64,000 bases of DNA. It comes from VRUE01 sp963698085. GTDB taxonomy: Bacteria; Actinomycetota; Thermoleophilia; Solirubrobacterales; 70-9. Shown piece after piece: positions 7,708 to 16,004 of the stretch. The notes under the pieces were generated by a model, which ran no database searches, was not told the DNA's origin, and saw only the letters and a program-made list of their open reading frames with translations. A program made the position numbers and the translations under genes. The stretch lies in the NCBI GenBank assembly GCA_963698085.1, contig OY969122.1:682001-746000 (forward strand), read 5' to 3'. The stretch's first letter is position 1. Every line of letters begins with the position of its first letter.

Positions 7708-8622
7708 TCAGCTGGCCGATTCGAAAGCTGGAGTAGCTGCTTCCCTTGCAACGCGTCTTGCATTCCACCAGCGCGGGAACCAGATGAGGAGGCCGAGGCC
7801 AATGCCGGCAACCGCGGCGGCGATCGGCCAGACCACCGGATCGCCCTTCTGCACGGTGACGATCCCCGAGGCGACGAGGACGACGCCGAGGGCGGTGCGC
7901 AGGAACCCGGTCGGCGCCCGCGCGGCGAAATGCGAGCCGACAATTACCCCGGGCACCGAGCCGAGCAGGATGTTGCCGGCCAAGACGAAGTCGACGTTGC
8001 CGCCGACCCAGTGGGCGATGCCCGCCGCCCAGAGCAGAATCGCGGCGTGGAAGACGTCGGTGCCGACGACTTTTTTCGGCGCCAGCCGGTACACCGCGAT
8101 CAGCAGGATCGCGATCACCGTGCCCGAGCCGGCCGAGGTTATGCCGATGACGAAGCCGGTGGTGGCACCGATCGTCACGGCGGCGACTTTGTGGCGCCGC
8201 TTCAGCTCGAAGTCCTCGCGCTCTTCGATCAGGTCGCTGAGGATCAGCGCGCGGGCGAGGGTGATGAGACCGACCATCAGCAGGGTCCCGCCGAGCAGGG
8301 CATAGACGATCGAGTCGAGGCGCTCTTCGCCGACTTTGCTCTGCAGGACCGAGATCGCCCAGACGCCCGTGACCGACGCCGGCACGCTGCCAGCAGCGAG
8401 CCAGAGGGAGAGACCCATGTTGACCGTGCCCATCTTCAGGTGGCGCCAGCCGCCCACGGTCTTGGTCACCGCGGCGTAGAAGATGTCGGTGCCGATCGCG
8501 GTCACCGGCTTTACCCCGAAGATCAGGATGAGCAGGGGCGTCATCAGGGTGCCACCACCCATGCCGGTCATGCCGACCATTGCTCCGATGCCGAAGCCGA
8601 AGATGACTATTGCCGGGTCCAT
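7708..8622 (-). CDS. TauE/SafE family sulfite/anion permease
   Basis: A membrane protein of about 304 residues with two homologous halves, each starting with a glycine-rich motif: FGIGAMVGMTGMGGGTLMTP near the N-terminus and TTGFVIGITSAGSGTVIA in the middle, the signature of the TauE/SafE (DUF81) family that moves sulfite, sulfoacetate or related anions. Around eight membrane helices are visible, with a charged cytoplasmic loop EEREDFELKRRHK between the halves. Next to sulfate import genes and the Rrf2 regulator, export or import of a sulfur oxyanion fits. ATG 8622 is chosen; a TTG one codon upstream is possible. Confidence 0.82.
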   Translation of the reverse strand: MDPAIVIFGFGIGAMVGMTGMGGGTLMTPLLILIFGVKPVTAIGTDIFYAAVTKTVGGWRHLKMGTVNMGLSLWLAAGSVPASVTGVWAISVLQSKVGEERLDSIVYALLGGTLLMVGLITLARALILSDLIEEREDFELKRRHKVAAVTIGATTGFVIGITSAGSGTVIAILLIAVYRLAPKKVVGTDVFHAAILLWAAGIAHWVGGNVDFVLAGNILLGSVPGVIVGSHFAARAPTGFLRTALGVVLVASGIVTVQKGDPVVWPIAAAVAGIGLGLLIWFPRWWNARRVAREAATPAFESAS

Positions 8623-8652
8623 CAAATTGCCGCGCGGGGTGCTTATCGACTT

Positions 8653-8673
8653 TCCTGACCTCTTTGGTCAGGA
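8653..8673. promoter_or_regulatory. Perfect 8-bp inverted repeat in a divergent gap
   Basis: TCCTGACC (8653-8660), 5-nt spacer TCTTT, GGTCAGGA (8666-8673). It lies in the 58-bp gap between the TauE gene (minus) and the ABC ATPase gene (plus). The right arm overlaps AGGAG (8670-8674), the ribosome binding site for the GTG at 8681. It may be an operator for the nearby Rrf2 protein, or an RNA hairpin masking the ribosome binding site. Confidence 0.5.
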
Positions 8674-8680
8674 GCGCGGA

Positions 8681-9520
8681 GTGCGCCAGGATACCAAGGT
8701 GGCCGTTGAGAACAGTCGATTCGCCATCGAGGAGCCGATGCCTGCCGAGCGCGGTCCGGCGGCCCCGAGCGTCTCGATCCGCAACCTCGAACACACCTAC
8801 GGCGAGCTCGTCGCGATCGAGCGGCTGGACCTCGAGGTCCCCGCCCGGGGCGTGCTCGGCCTTGTGGGCCCATCGGGCTGCGGCAAGTCGACCCTGCTGG
8901 AGCTGATCGCCGGGCTGCAGCAACCGAGTTCCGGAACGATCGCCGTCGGCGAGGCAAGCGACCCGGCAGCGCGCCTCGCCCGCTGCGCGTTCATGCCGCA
9001 GCGCGACATGCTTCTGCCCTGGCTGAGCGCGGTCGACAACGCGGCCCTGGCGCTGCGTAACCGCGGCGTTCGCCGCGGCGCCGCGCGCGAGGAGGCGGGG
9101 CGTCTGTTCGAGCGCTTTGGCCTCGCAGGTTTCGAGCGCAGCCACCCGGCTGAGCTCTCCGGGGGGATGCGGCAACGGATCGCCTTCCTGCGCACCCTTG
9201 TCGCCGGCAAGCCGGTGCTGGCGTTGGATGAGCCCTTTGCCTCCCTCGACGCGATCACGCGCGCCGAGATGCAGGGCTGGCTCGCCGCCGCCCTGGCTGC
9301 AGAGCCGCGCGCCGTCGTCCTGGTCAGCCACGACGTCGAGGAGGCTCTCTACCTCTCTGACCGTGTCGCGGTGCTCTCCGCGCGGCCGGCGCGCGTGGTT
9401 GCAGAGATGAGCGCCCCGGCGCCCCGCGCCCCCGACCGCGATGCCGCGGTCACCGACCCCGGCTTTGTCGCGGTGCGCGAGCGGGCCCTCGCCGCCCTAC
9501 ATGAGGGTTCAAAGCGATGA
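8681..9520 (+). CDS. ABC transporter ATPase, thiamine-precursor type (ThiZ-like)
   Basis: ATPase of an importer with the next two genes. Visible: SIRNLEHTYGELVAIERLDLEV, Walker A GPSGCGKSTL, FMPQRDMLLPWLSAVDNAAL (the MPQxDxLLPW Q-loop typical of the nitrate/sulfonate/thiamine-precursor class), signature LSGGMRQRIAFLRTL, Walker B VLALDEPFASLD and VLVSHDVEEALYLSDRV. Start: GTG 8681 is preceded by AGGAG with 6-nt spacing. An ATG at 8738 (260 residues) is an alternative with a tight GAGGAG. The stop overlaps the ATG of the permease (ATGA at 9517). Substrate is inferred from the binding protein downstream. Confidence 0.85.
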   Translation: MRQDTKVAVENSRFAIEEPMPAERGPAAPSVSIRNLEHTYGELVAIERLDLEVPARGVLGLVGPSGCGKSTLLELIAGLQQPSSGTIAVGEASDPAARLARCAFMPQRDMLLPWLSAVDNAALALRNRGVRRGAAREEAGRLFERFGLAGFERSHPAELSGGMRQRIAFLRTLVAGKPVLALDEPFASLDAITRAEMQGWLAAALAAEPRAVVLVSHDVEEALYLSDRVAVLSARPARVVAEMSAPAPRAPDRDAAVTDPGFVAVRERALAALHEGSKR

Positions 9521-10272
9521 TCAAGCGCCTGCTGCTGCCGACGGCGTTGTTGGCCGTTCTGATCGGCATCTGGCAAGTCGCCGCGTCCACGGGGGCGCTC
9601 GCAGACCTACTTGGGCTCGAAGCGTTCCTCGTCCCCTCCCCCGCCGAAATCGCCTCGGCGCTGTGGGAGAGCCGCTCGCTGATCGCCGAAGACGCCTGGG
9701 TGACCCTGCAGGAGATCGTGCTCGGCTTCTTGCTCGGCCTCGCCGTCGGCCTCGGCTTCGGCTTCTTGCTGCGTCCCTTCGAGACGCTGCGCCTGACCTT
9801 CTACCCCCTGATCGTCGCATCGCAGGCGATCCCGATCCTCGTCTTCGCACCGATCCTCGTGATCTGGTTCGGCTTCGGGATCGGGCCAAAGCTGATCGTC
9901 GTCGCCCTGGTTTGCTTCTTCCCAATCGCCGTCGCGACCGCCGACGGCCTGCGCTCGGTCGACCCCGAGGCGACCAAGATGATGCGCACGCTCGATGCCT
10001 CGCGGTGGCAATTGCTCTGGCGCCTGGAAGCGCCGACCGCCCTCCCCTTCACCTTCAGCGGCGCCAAGATCGGCGCCACCTTCGCGCCGATCGCCGCAGT
10101 CTTCGGCGAGTGGGTCGGCGCAAACTCTGGCCTTGGTCATCTGATCCTCCAAGACAACGCGCAATTGGAGACGGCCCGGGTGTTCGCCGCAGCCTTCGTG
10201 CTCTCCATGATCGCGCTGGCCCTCTATGGCCTCCTAGCACTCGCAGAGCGTCGCGTCGTCACTTGGCGATAG
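9517..10272 (+). CDS. ABC transporter permease, ThiX-like
   Basis: A 251-residue permease of the nitrate/sulfonate/pyrimidine class: an N-terminal helix (LLLPTALLAVLIGIWQVAA), FLVPSPAEIASALWE, the family motif VTLQEIVLGFLLGLAVGLGF, SQAIPILVFAPILVIWFG, and the EAA loop DPEATKMMRTLDASRW followed by QLLWRLEAPTALPFTFSG. Five to six membrane helices. The motif 'VPSPxxI...TL.e..lGf..g...G...g' is shared by ThiX, SsuC and TauC. Overlaps the ATPase by 4 bp and is followed 9 bp later by the binding protein. Confidence 0.85.
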   Translation: MIKRLLLPTALLAVLIGIWQVAASTGALADLLGLEAFLVPSPAEIASALWESRSLIAEDAWVTLQEIVLGFLLGLAVGLGFGFLLRPFETLRLTFYPLIVASQAIPILVFAPILVIWFGFGIGPKLIVVALVCFFPIAVATADGLRSVDPEATKMMRTLDASRWQLLWRLEAPTALPFTFSGAKIGATFAPIAAVFGEWVGANSGLGHLILQDNAQLETARVFAAAFVLSMIALALYGLLALAERRVVTWR

Positions 10273-10281
10273 AAAGCAGGG

Positions 10282-11283
10282 ATGAAGCCGCCCCGCCTGC
10301 TGGCGCTTGCCGCCATCTTTGCCCTCCTCGCCCTCGGCCTCGCCGCCTGCGGCGAGAAGAGCGAGGACGGAACGAGCGCCGCGGCTGAGCCGTTCAGCCT
10401 GACGCTCGACTTCTACCCTAACCCCGACCACGCGGGCATCTACATGGCCGAGAAGCTCGGCTACTTCGACGACGCCGGCCTCGACGTCTCGATCCAGACC
10501 CCGTCCGACCCGGCGGCGCCGATCAAGCAGGTCGCGGCGGGCCGCACCGATCTGGCGATCTCCTACGAGCCCGAGGTGCTCCTGGCGCGCGAACAGGGGC
10601 TCGACGTGATCGCCGTCGGCGCGATTGTCGACCAGCCATTGACCTCGCTGATCTGGCTGAAGAAATCGGGCATCGGCGGCGTCGCCGGCCTGCGCGGCAA
10701 GACGATCGCCACCGCCGGCATCCCCTACCAGGACGCCTACCTGGAGACGATCCTCGCCCGCGCCAAGCTGACGCCCTCCGACGTGAAGGCCGTCAACGTC
10801 GGCTATGGCCTACTGCCGGCCCTGGTCGGGGGGCGCGCAGAGGCGATGCTGGGCGGCTTCCGCAACGTCGAGGGGGTCGACTTGCGCCTGCGCGGCCAGA
10901 ACCCGGTCGTGACCCCGGTCGACCGCCTCGGGGTGCCGACCTATGACGAGCTCGTCCTGGTCGCGAACCGCGAGCGGCTCGAAGAAGATGCCGAGCCGGT
11001 TCGCCTGTTCCTCGGTGCGCTCGCGCGTGGGACTGCGGCGGCAGCGGAAAACCCAGGTGCGACGACCAAGGCGCTGCTCGAGGCAAACCCGGATCTCGAC
11101 CCGCGTCTGACCAAAGCTGAGGTGGCTGCAACGCTGCCATTGCTCTCCAAAAGTGGCCGGATGAATCCAGCCAAGTGGAAGGCGTTCATCGCCTGGGCGC
11201 AGGAAAACGGCGTGATCTCCGGCCGGCCGAACACCACTGACGTACTCAGCAACCGGTATCTAGCGGGCGAGATCCCCGAGTAG
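10282..11283 (+). CDS. ABC substrate-binding lipoprotein, NMT1/THI5-like (ThiY-like)
   Basis: A 333-residue lipoprotein (lipobox LAACGEK). After the signal comes LTLDFYPNPDHAGIYMAEKL, followed by GYFDDAGLDVSIQTP. The 'LDxxPNxxHaGlYxA...GYF...GLdV' block is the hallmark of ThiY-type proteins that bind N-formyl-4-amino-5-aminomethyl-2-methylpyrimidine or a related thiamine precursor. AGRTDLAISYEPEVLLARE and TAGIPYQDAYLETIL also fit the family. Sulfonate binders of the same fold lack the HaGlY motif, so a thiamine-pyrimidine substrate is my preferred call. I see no TPP riboswitch consensus upstream of the cluster. The 3' end overlaps the convergent GGDEF/EAL gene by 24 bp. Confidence 0.8.
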   Translation: MKPPRLLALAAIFALLALGLAACGEKSEDGTSAAAEPFSLTLDFYPNPDHAGIYMAEKLGYFDDAGLDVSIQTPSDPAAPIKQVAAGRTDLAISYEPEVLLAREQGLDVIAVGAIVDQPLTSLIWLKKSGIGGVAGLRGKTIATAGIPYQDAYLETILARAKLTPSDVKAVNVGYGLLPALVGGRAEAMLGGFRNVEGVDLRLRGQNPVVTPVDRLGVPTYDELVLVANRERLEEDAEPVRLFLGALARGTAAAAENPGATTKALLEANPDLDPRLTKAEVAATLPLLSKSGRMNPAKWKAFIAWAQENGVISGRPNTTDVLSNRYLAGEIPE

Positions 11284-13554
11284 CTCGAACCCACCCTCAT
11301 GCAGCAGGCTGGTCACCTTTGCCGGGGCGAGCGGACGCGAGAAGAGGTGGCCCTGGGCGAAGTCGCAGCCGAGCCGGCGCAGCTCGGAGAGCTGGGCCTC
11401 GTTCTCGACCCCCTCGGCGATCGCGTCGAGGGAGAGCGCGCGGGCCATCCCGATCACCGCCTCGACGATCGCGGTGCGCTCCTGTTCGACGCCGAGCCCG
11501 TCGACGAAGGAGCGGTCGATCTTCAAGGCGTCGAAGGGGAAGCGGTTGAGATAGGCGAGCGAGGAGTAGCCGGTGCCGAAATCGTCGAGGACGAGGCGGA
11601 CGCCGATCTCGCTCAGCGCCTCCAGCGTCGCCGTCGCGCTGGCCGACTCTTCGACCAAGACGCTCTCGGTCACCTCGAGCCGCAGGTTGACCGGGTCGAG
11701 GCCGGTGCGGGCGAGGATCTCCCTCACCGAGTCGGCGAGGTCGCGGTGGGCGACCTGACGCGCCGAGAGGTTGACCGCGACATCGAGCGGGCGGTGGTCG
11801 GGGCGTAGATCGTGCCAGCCGATGGCCTGGCGGCAGGCGGTCTCCTGCACCCAGCGGCCGATCGGCTCGATCAGGCCGCTGTCCTCGGCGATCGAGACGA
11901 ACTCGCTCGGGTCGAGCAGGCCGCGCTCGGGATGGCGCCAGCGCACCAGCGCCTCGAGGCCGACGATCTCACCGCTGCCCAGCCCGATCACCGGCTGGTA
12001 GTGCAGCTCCAGCTCGTTGCGATCGACCGCGTGGCGCAACTCGCGCTCGGTTTCCAGCCGGCGCACCGCCCGGGCCCGCATCTCCGCGTCGAATACCTCG
12101 CAGCGCCCCCGACCCCGTTCCTTCGCTCTGTACATCGCCGCGTCGGCGTCACGGATTAGCAACTCGGCGTCGACCGGCTCGCGCCCTGTCGGCCGGGCGA
12201 CCGCGATGCCGATGCTGGCGGTGACGAAATGATCGGCTCCACCCATTGAGTAGGACTCCGAGAAGGCTCCGGCGACCCGGTCGGCGATCGCCATCGCCTC
12301 CTCCTCGTCGGTGAGGCGGTCGACGAGGATGCCGAACTCGTCGCCGCCGAAGCGGGCGACGATGTCGCCGGGCCGCAGGTGGGCGCGCAGGCGGGGGGCA
12401 ACGGCCTGCAGCAGGTCGTCGCCGGCGTGGTGGCCGATGCTGTCGTTGATCAGCTTGAAATGGTCGAGGTCGAGGAAGAGGATGCCGACCGGCGAGCCCG
12501 AGGCGAGGCCGCGTTGCAGGGCGTCCCGCAGCGTGTCGACGAAGCTGAGGCGGTTGGGCAGGCCGGTCAGCGAGTCGTGCAGGACGCGGTGGCGCAGCGC
12601 CTCGTCGGCGCTGTGGCGCTCGAGGGCGTCGGCCAGCACGTTCGCCGAGGCCTGCACGAAGTGGACGTCCTGGGGCGTGAAGTGGTTCGGCTCGGTGGAG
12701 TGGATGTCGAGCACGCCGTAGGGACGGTCCTTACCGGCAATCGGAACGGCGAGGCTGCTGCGAACACCCAGCACCCGTAGCGCCGGGGGCATCGAGAAGC
12801 GCCGCTCGCTCGACCAGTCGTCGACGATCACGTGCAAGCCGGACTCGAGCGCAGCGCCGGCGTGGGAATCGCGCGCCGCCGAAGCGCGGCGCTCGGCGCC
12901 GCTACGCTCCTCCAGCCCGGCACGAAGGTGGAGGCGGCGTCCCTCCCGACCCGCCTCCCAGACGCAGGCCGCCTCGACCCCCTCAATCTCGGTCATCAGC
13001 GGAACCGTCTGCTTGGCGAGCCTCGCCGGGTCGCCGTCCTGCAGGGCGTAACGGCCCAGGCGCGCCACCGCCGCCTGCTGGGCAGCTGCCCGCTGCAGCT
13101 CCTGCTCGGCGATCTTGCGCTCGGTGATGTCGTAGAGGACGCCGTGCCAGACCTGGGTTCCTGTGCCGTCGGGCTCGAGCACTGCCTCGTCGAGGATCCA
13201 GACGACCGAGCCCTCGCGGGTGATCATTCGATAGTCGATCGGCGGGCCACCGGCGGCGGCGCCGCGCCCCTTGCGCGTCTCCTGCTCCAGCGCCCGCTCG
13301 CGGTCGTCTGGGTGAAGCCGCTGCGCCCACAGCCCCGGGTCGGCCATCCACTCCTCCGGGCTGTAGCCGAGGATCTCCTCGACCTGCGGGCTGACGTAGC
13401 GCCAGCGGCCGCGTTCCCCCAGCTCACAGGAGTAGACGATCGCCGGCAAGCGCTCGACCAAGCGGCGGTAGTCGTCTCCCGCCGAGGAGATCTCGTCGAG
13501 GAACTCGGTTACCCGCTCCTCGGGCCAGCCGTCACCCGGCGCCGCTTGATCCAT
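11260..13554 (-). CDS. PAS-GAF-GGDEF-EAL cyclic-di-GMP protein
   Basis: A 764-residue soluble signalling protein. In order: PAS domain (about 28-150, with the PAC end WHGVLYDITERKIAEQELQR), GAF domain (about 165-320, VRSSLAVPIAGKDRPYGVLD), GGDEF domain (about 330-490) with intact RFGGDEFGIL (about 400), and EAL domain (about 500-755) with GLEALVRWRHP, LNLSARQ-like VAVNLSARQ, DDFGTGYSSLAYL and IAEGVENEAQ. Both catalytic motifs are intact, so diguanylate cyclase and c-di-GMP phosphodiesterase activities are both possible. No membrane segments, so it senses a cytoplasmic ligand. No R-x-x-D inhibitory site is obvious. ATG 13554 fits; it converges on the ThiY-like gene. Confidence 0.92.
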   Translation of the reverse strand: MDQAAPGDGWPEERVTEFLDEISSAGDDYRRLVERLPAIVYSCELGERGRWRYVSPQVEEILGYSPEEWMADPGLWAQRLHPDDRERALEQETRKGRGAAAGGPPIDYRMITREGSVVWILDEAVLEPDGTGTQVWHGVLYDITERKIAEQELQRAAAQQAAVARLGRYALQDGDPARLAKQTVPLMTEIEGVEAACVWEAGREGRRLHLRAGLEERSGAERRASAARDSHAGAALESGLHVIVDDWSSERRFSMPPALRVLGVRSSLAVPIAGKDRPYGVLDIHSTEPNHFTPQDVHFVQASANVLADALERHSADEALRHRVLHDSLTGLPNRLSFVDTLRDALQRGLASGSPVGILFLDLDHFKLINDSIGHHAGDDLLQAVAPRLRAHLRPGDIVARFGGDEFGILVDRLTDEEEAMAIADRVAGAFSESYSMGGADHFVTASIGIAVARPTGREPVDAELLIRDADAAMYRAKERGRGRCEVFDAEMRARAVRRLETERELRHAVDRNELELHYQPVIGLGSGEIVGLEALVRWRHPERGLLDPSEFVSIAEDSGLIEPIGRWVQETACRQAIGWHDLRPDHRPLDVAVNLSARQVAHRDLADSVREILARTGLDPVNLRLEVTESVLVEESASATATLEALSEIGVRLVLDDFGTGYSSLAYLNRFPFDALKIDRSFVDGLGVEQERTAIVEAVIGMARALSLDAIAEGVENEAQLSELRRLGCDFAQGHLFSRPLAPAKVTSLLHEGGFELLGDLAR

Positions 13555-13596
13555 GCGGGCCTATCGGCACCGCCGCCGCCTCCTTGAAATCTGCCC

Positions 13597-14502
13597 CTAT
13601 CTGTACAGGCCGATCGTCCAAAGGCCGGCCAGGCCCCTGAACGGCTCATAGGGAGCGTAGAACTCCCCCACCTCCTCGACGCTGGCACGGCGGCCGAGGC
13701 GGGCCAGGCGGCCAACCAGCTTCAGGTAGACCAGATCGCCGGCTGGAAGCGAGTCGGGGTCGCCCCGGCCGAAGAGGGCCAAGCACTGGACGGTCCAGGG
13801 CCCGATTTCGGGCACGGCGAGCAGCCGCCGGTCCCCCGCCGGGTCTCCCGGGCTACAGCGTCCCGTGGAGATCTCACGGGCGACGGCTCGCAGGGCGATC
13901 GAGCGAGCGGGTGAGAGGTCCATCGCGGCGAGCTCAGCCGGGGCCCGACCGGCGATCGTCTCCGCGGCGGGCACGTCGCGCAGGGCGCGGTCATGCGTCA
14001 GCCGCATCCCCCAGCGCCCGACGATGCGACGCTGGATGCGGGCCGCCCGCTCGGTCTCGATCAACTGCTTGACCACCGCCCAGGCAAGCGCCTCCCAAGC
14101 CCAGGGCCGTCGGCGCGGCCGCAACCATGGCCTGCGGCGCAGCAGCGGGCCCAACAGCGGGTCGCGGCGGAAGCGGCGGTAGAACTCGCGCAGGTCATCG
14201 TCGACGCCGAGGGAGAAGCGCATCCGCTCTATCGCCAGGCTCAGCTGGGCCGGGCCAGCGGGGCGGCTCGGCGGTGGCGGGATCGCCCGCGGCGCCGCAA
14301 CCACGGCCGGATCGACCGGCTCGGCCCTCAGCAACACCCGGCCCCGCCTTGGCTCCCAGGCTCGAATCAGGACCGGACTCTCTTCGACCCGCAGAAGACG
14401 GGAGACGACGCCGCCGCTGACCCTCATCACCCGGTCCTCGCTGCTGTAGGCCGGCAGCCGGAACGGCGACGGCGGACGGACCTCGACCTCGAGGGCCTTC
14501 AC
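13597..14502 (-). CDS. DNA-3-methyladenine glycosylase II family (AlkA-like)
   Basis: A 301-residue protein with an N-terminal region resembling the AlkA_N-like beta domain (VEVRPPSPFRLPAYSSED, then repeated VLLRAEPV-like strands) and a C-terminal helix-hairpin-helix GPD glycosylase domain: WEALAWAVVKQLIE, helix-hairpin-helix VPEIGPWTVQCLALFG (about 232) and LPAGDLVYLKLVG, whose Asp (about 255) is the catalytic base of the family. It would excise alkylated purines from DNA. The ATG at 14502 overlaps the stop of the small upstream gene (14499). Many Arg/Pro stretches are due to GC pressure. The start could be slightly internal. Confidence 0.8.
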   Translation of the reverse strand: MKALEVEVRPPSPFRLPAYSSEDRVMRVSGGVVSRLLRVEESPVLIRAWEPRRGRVLLRAEPVDPAVVAAPRAIPPPPSRPAGPAQLSLAIERMRFSLGVDDDLREFYRRFRRDPLLGPLLRRRPWLRPRRRPWAWEALAWAVVKQLIETERAARIQRRIVGRWGMRLTHDRALRDVPAAETIAGRAPAELAAMDLSPARSIALRAVAREISTGRCSPGDPAGDRRLLAVPEIGPWTVQCLALFGRGDPDSLPAGDLVYLKLVGRLARLGRRASVEEVGEFYAPYEPFRGLAGLWTIGLYR

Positions 14503-14765
14503 TTCCCGAGCAGGTGCACGTCCACGAGGAACGAGCGGCTGGCCACGACCTTTGGCTGCCGCTTCCGTCCCGGCAACAGGCTCCCGGAGGACTTCTTCGC
14601 CGCGGCCCCCACCGCGCGCACCGCGACCACAGTTGCAGCTCCGGCGAGGACGCCGCCGACGGCGGCTATTGCAGCCGTCCGTGCCTCATTGCGGATGGCG
14701 AGCGCGGAGGGCGCCTCGTGCGGCAAGACCCTGACGCGAACCGGCTCGAGCTCAAACTCACTCAC
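14499..14765 (-). CDS. Small single-span membrane protein of unknown function
   Basis: From GTG 14765 this reads SEFELEPVRVRVLPHEAPSA, then a hydrophobic alanine/valine segment (AAIAAVGGVLAGAATVVAVR), then a basic stretch with AAKKSSGSLLPGRKRQPKVV and a final SFLVDVHLLGK. A longer version from a TTG at 14801 is open but lacks a ribosome binding site. The stop overlaps the AlkA-like start by 4 bp, so the pair is probably co-expressed. I do not recognise the family. Confidence 0.55.
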   Translation of the reverse strand: MSEFELEPVRVRVLPHEAPSALAIRNEARTAAIAAVGGVLAGAATVVAVRAVGAAAKKSSGSLLPGRKRQPKVVASRSFLVDVHLLGK

Positions 14766-14824
14766 CGGGCCGACCTTAGCGATGCGAGCAGCGCGATCCA
14801 ACGGAAAGGCCGGAACTTGCGCTT

Positions 14825-15979
14825 TTAAGAGGCAGCCTCAGCGTTGCCGATCGCCTTCTCGTATATCCGGTACTTCTTGACCACCTTGCCGCCCATTCCC
14901 TCCATCGCCCGGTTCATCGGCCCGTTGGTCTCGAGGATCCAGCCGGTCTCCCCCGCCGGGACGCCGTCCGGACTCGCCGCCTCTAGGTGCTTCAGGTAGA
15001 GCCCGGCGGCGACGCCGCTGTGGCGGTAGTCGTTCTTGACTCCGAGCGCGAAGACGCGCACGCGGTCGATCTTGCGTTTCGCCAGCAGGAACCTGAGCCA
15101 GCCAAAGGGCAGGAGGCGACCGCCAGTCTTCGCCATCGCCTGGTTGATGTCGGGCAGGGTGAAGGCCACGCCGACGGTCTCGTCGCCTCTTTCGGCGAGG
15201 AAGCCCCAGTCCTCGTCGAGCACCTGCTTGAGCAGCTTTGCGTGGAACTCGATCTCGGCATCGGTTGCTGGGACGAAGCCCCAGTTATCGGCCCATGCCT
15301 CGTTGTAGACCTCGCTGAAGCGGCGCATCTCCTCGCCCAGGTTGCCCTTATCGAAGTTGCGAATCGCGATCCCTTCCTCGCGCAGCGCTTTCTCCGCGGC
15401 GGCGTGGATCTCCGGCGCGAACTGGTCGCCTTCCTTGAGCTTGCCGAGCTCGAGGTACCACATGAGCAGGTCCATCGCCTTGCCATAGCCGAGCTCCTCG
15501 AGCAGGTCCTTGTAGAAAGGCGGATGCCAGTTCTGGAGGATCATCGGCCGCAACTCGAAGCCCTCGATCAAAAGCCCGACCTCATCGTTCGTGGTGAAGT
15601 CCATCGGCCCGAGCAGCCGTTGCCGGCCGCGCTCCCCGACCCAGTCCTCGGCGGCACCGAGCAGCGCCGCCACCACCTCGCGGTCCTCGACGGTCTCGAA
15701 GAAGCCGAACATTCCGTCGCTGCCTCCTTGCACCTTGTCCCAGCCGCGGTCGACCTGGGCGGTGATGCGCCCGACCGGCTCGCCGTCGCGCTCGGCGAGG
15801 AAGTACTCCGCCTCGCCGTGCTCGAACCAGGGGTTGCGGCCGCGGTCGAGGAACTGCATCCGCTCGTAGATCAGCGGCGGCACCCATTGTGGGTGGTCGC
15901 GGTGCAGCCGGAAGGGGACCTTGACGAAGCGCTTCAGGTCGCGCCGCGAGCGAACGGGGCGGATTTCGACGGTTGACAC
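14825..15979 (-). CDS. YghO-like GNAT-fold acyltransferase (candidate bacterial ceramide synthase)
   Basis: A 384-residue soluble protein: RSRRDLKRFVKVPFRLHRDH, PQWVPPLIYERMQFLDRGRN, PWFEHGEAEYFLAERDGEPV, GRITAQVD, then LLGPMDFTTNDEVGLLIEGF and ALGVKNDYRHSGVAAGLYL (the acyl-CoA-binding R/Q-x-x-G-x-A-like loop of GNAT proteins), ending ETNGPMNRAMEGMGGKVVKK. 'WVPPL...FL....NPwFEHaE...FLAerdG.pVGRIsAqiD' is what I associate with the family often mislabelled dATP pyrophosphohydrolase, which includes YghO and the Caulobacter ceramide synthase bCerS. It is divergent (25 bp) from a serine-palmitoyltransferase-like gene, which strengthens that reading. The function is an inference from family memory and context. 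Confidence 0.7.
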   Translation of the reverse strand: MSTVEIRPVRSRRDLKRFVKVPFRLHRDHPQWVPPLIYERMQFLDRGRNPWFEHGEAEYFLAERDGEPVGRITAQVDRGWDKVQGGSDGMFGFFETVEDREVVAALLGAAEDWVGERGRQRLLGPMDFTTNDEVGLLIEGFELRPMILQNWHPPFYKDLLEELGYGKAMDLLMWYLELGKLKEGDQFAPEIHAAAEKALREEGIAIRNFDKGNLGEEMRRFSEVYNEAWADNWGFVPATDAEIEFHAKLLKQVLDEDWGFLAERGDETVGVAFTLPDINQAMAKTGGRLLPFGWLRFLLAKRKIDRVRVFALGVKNDYRHSGVAAGLYLKHLEAASPDGVPAGETGWILETNGPMNRAMEGMGGKVVKKYRIYEKAIGNAEAAS

Positions 15980-16004
15980 GGGGGCCTGAACCTACACTTC
16001 GGGC

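Noticed and set aside
8622..8738. TPP riboswitch ahead of the ThiZ-like gene
   Set aside because: No CTGAGA or related consensus and the gap is only 58 bp, too short for the aptamer.
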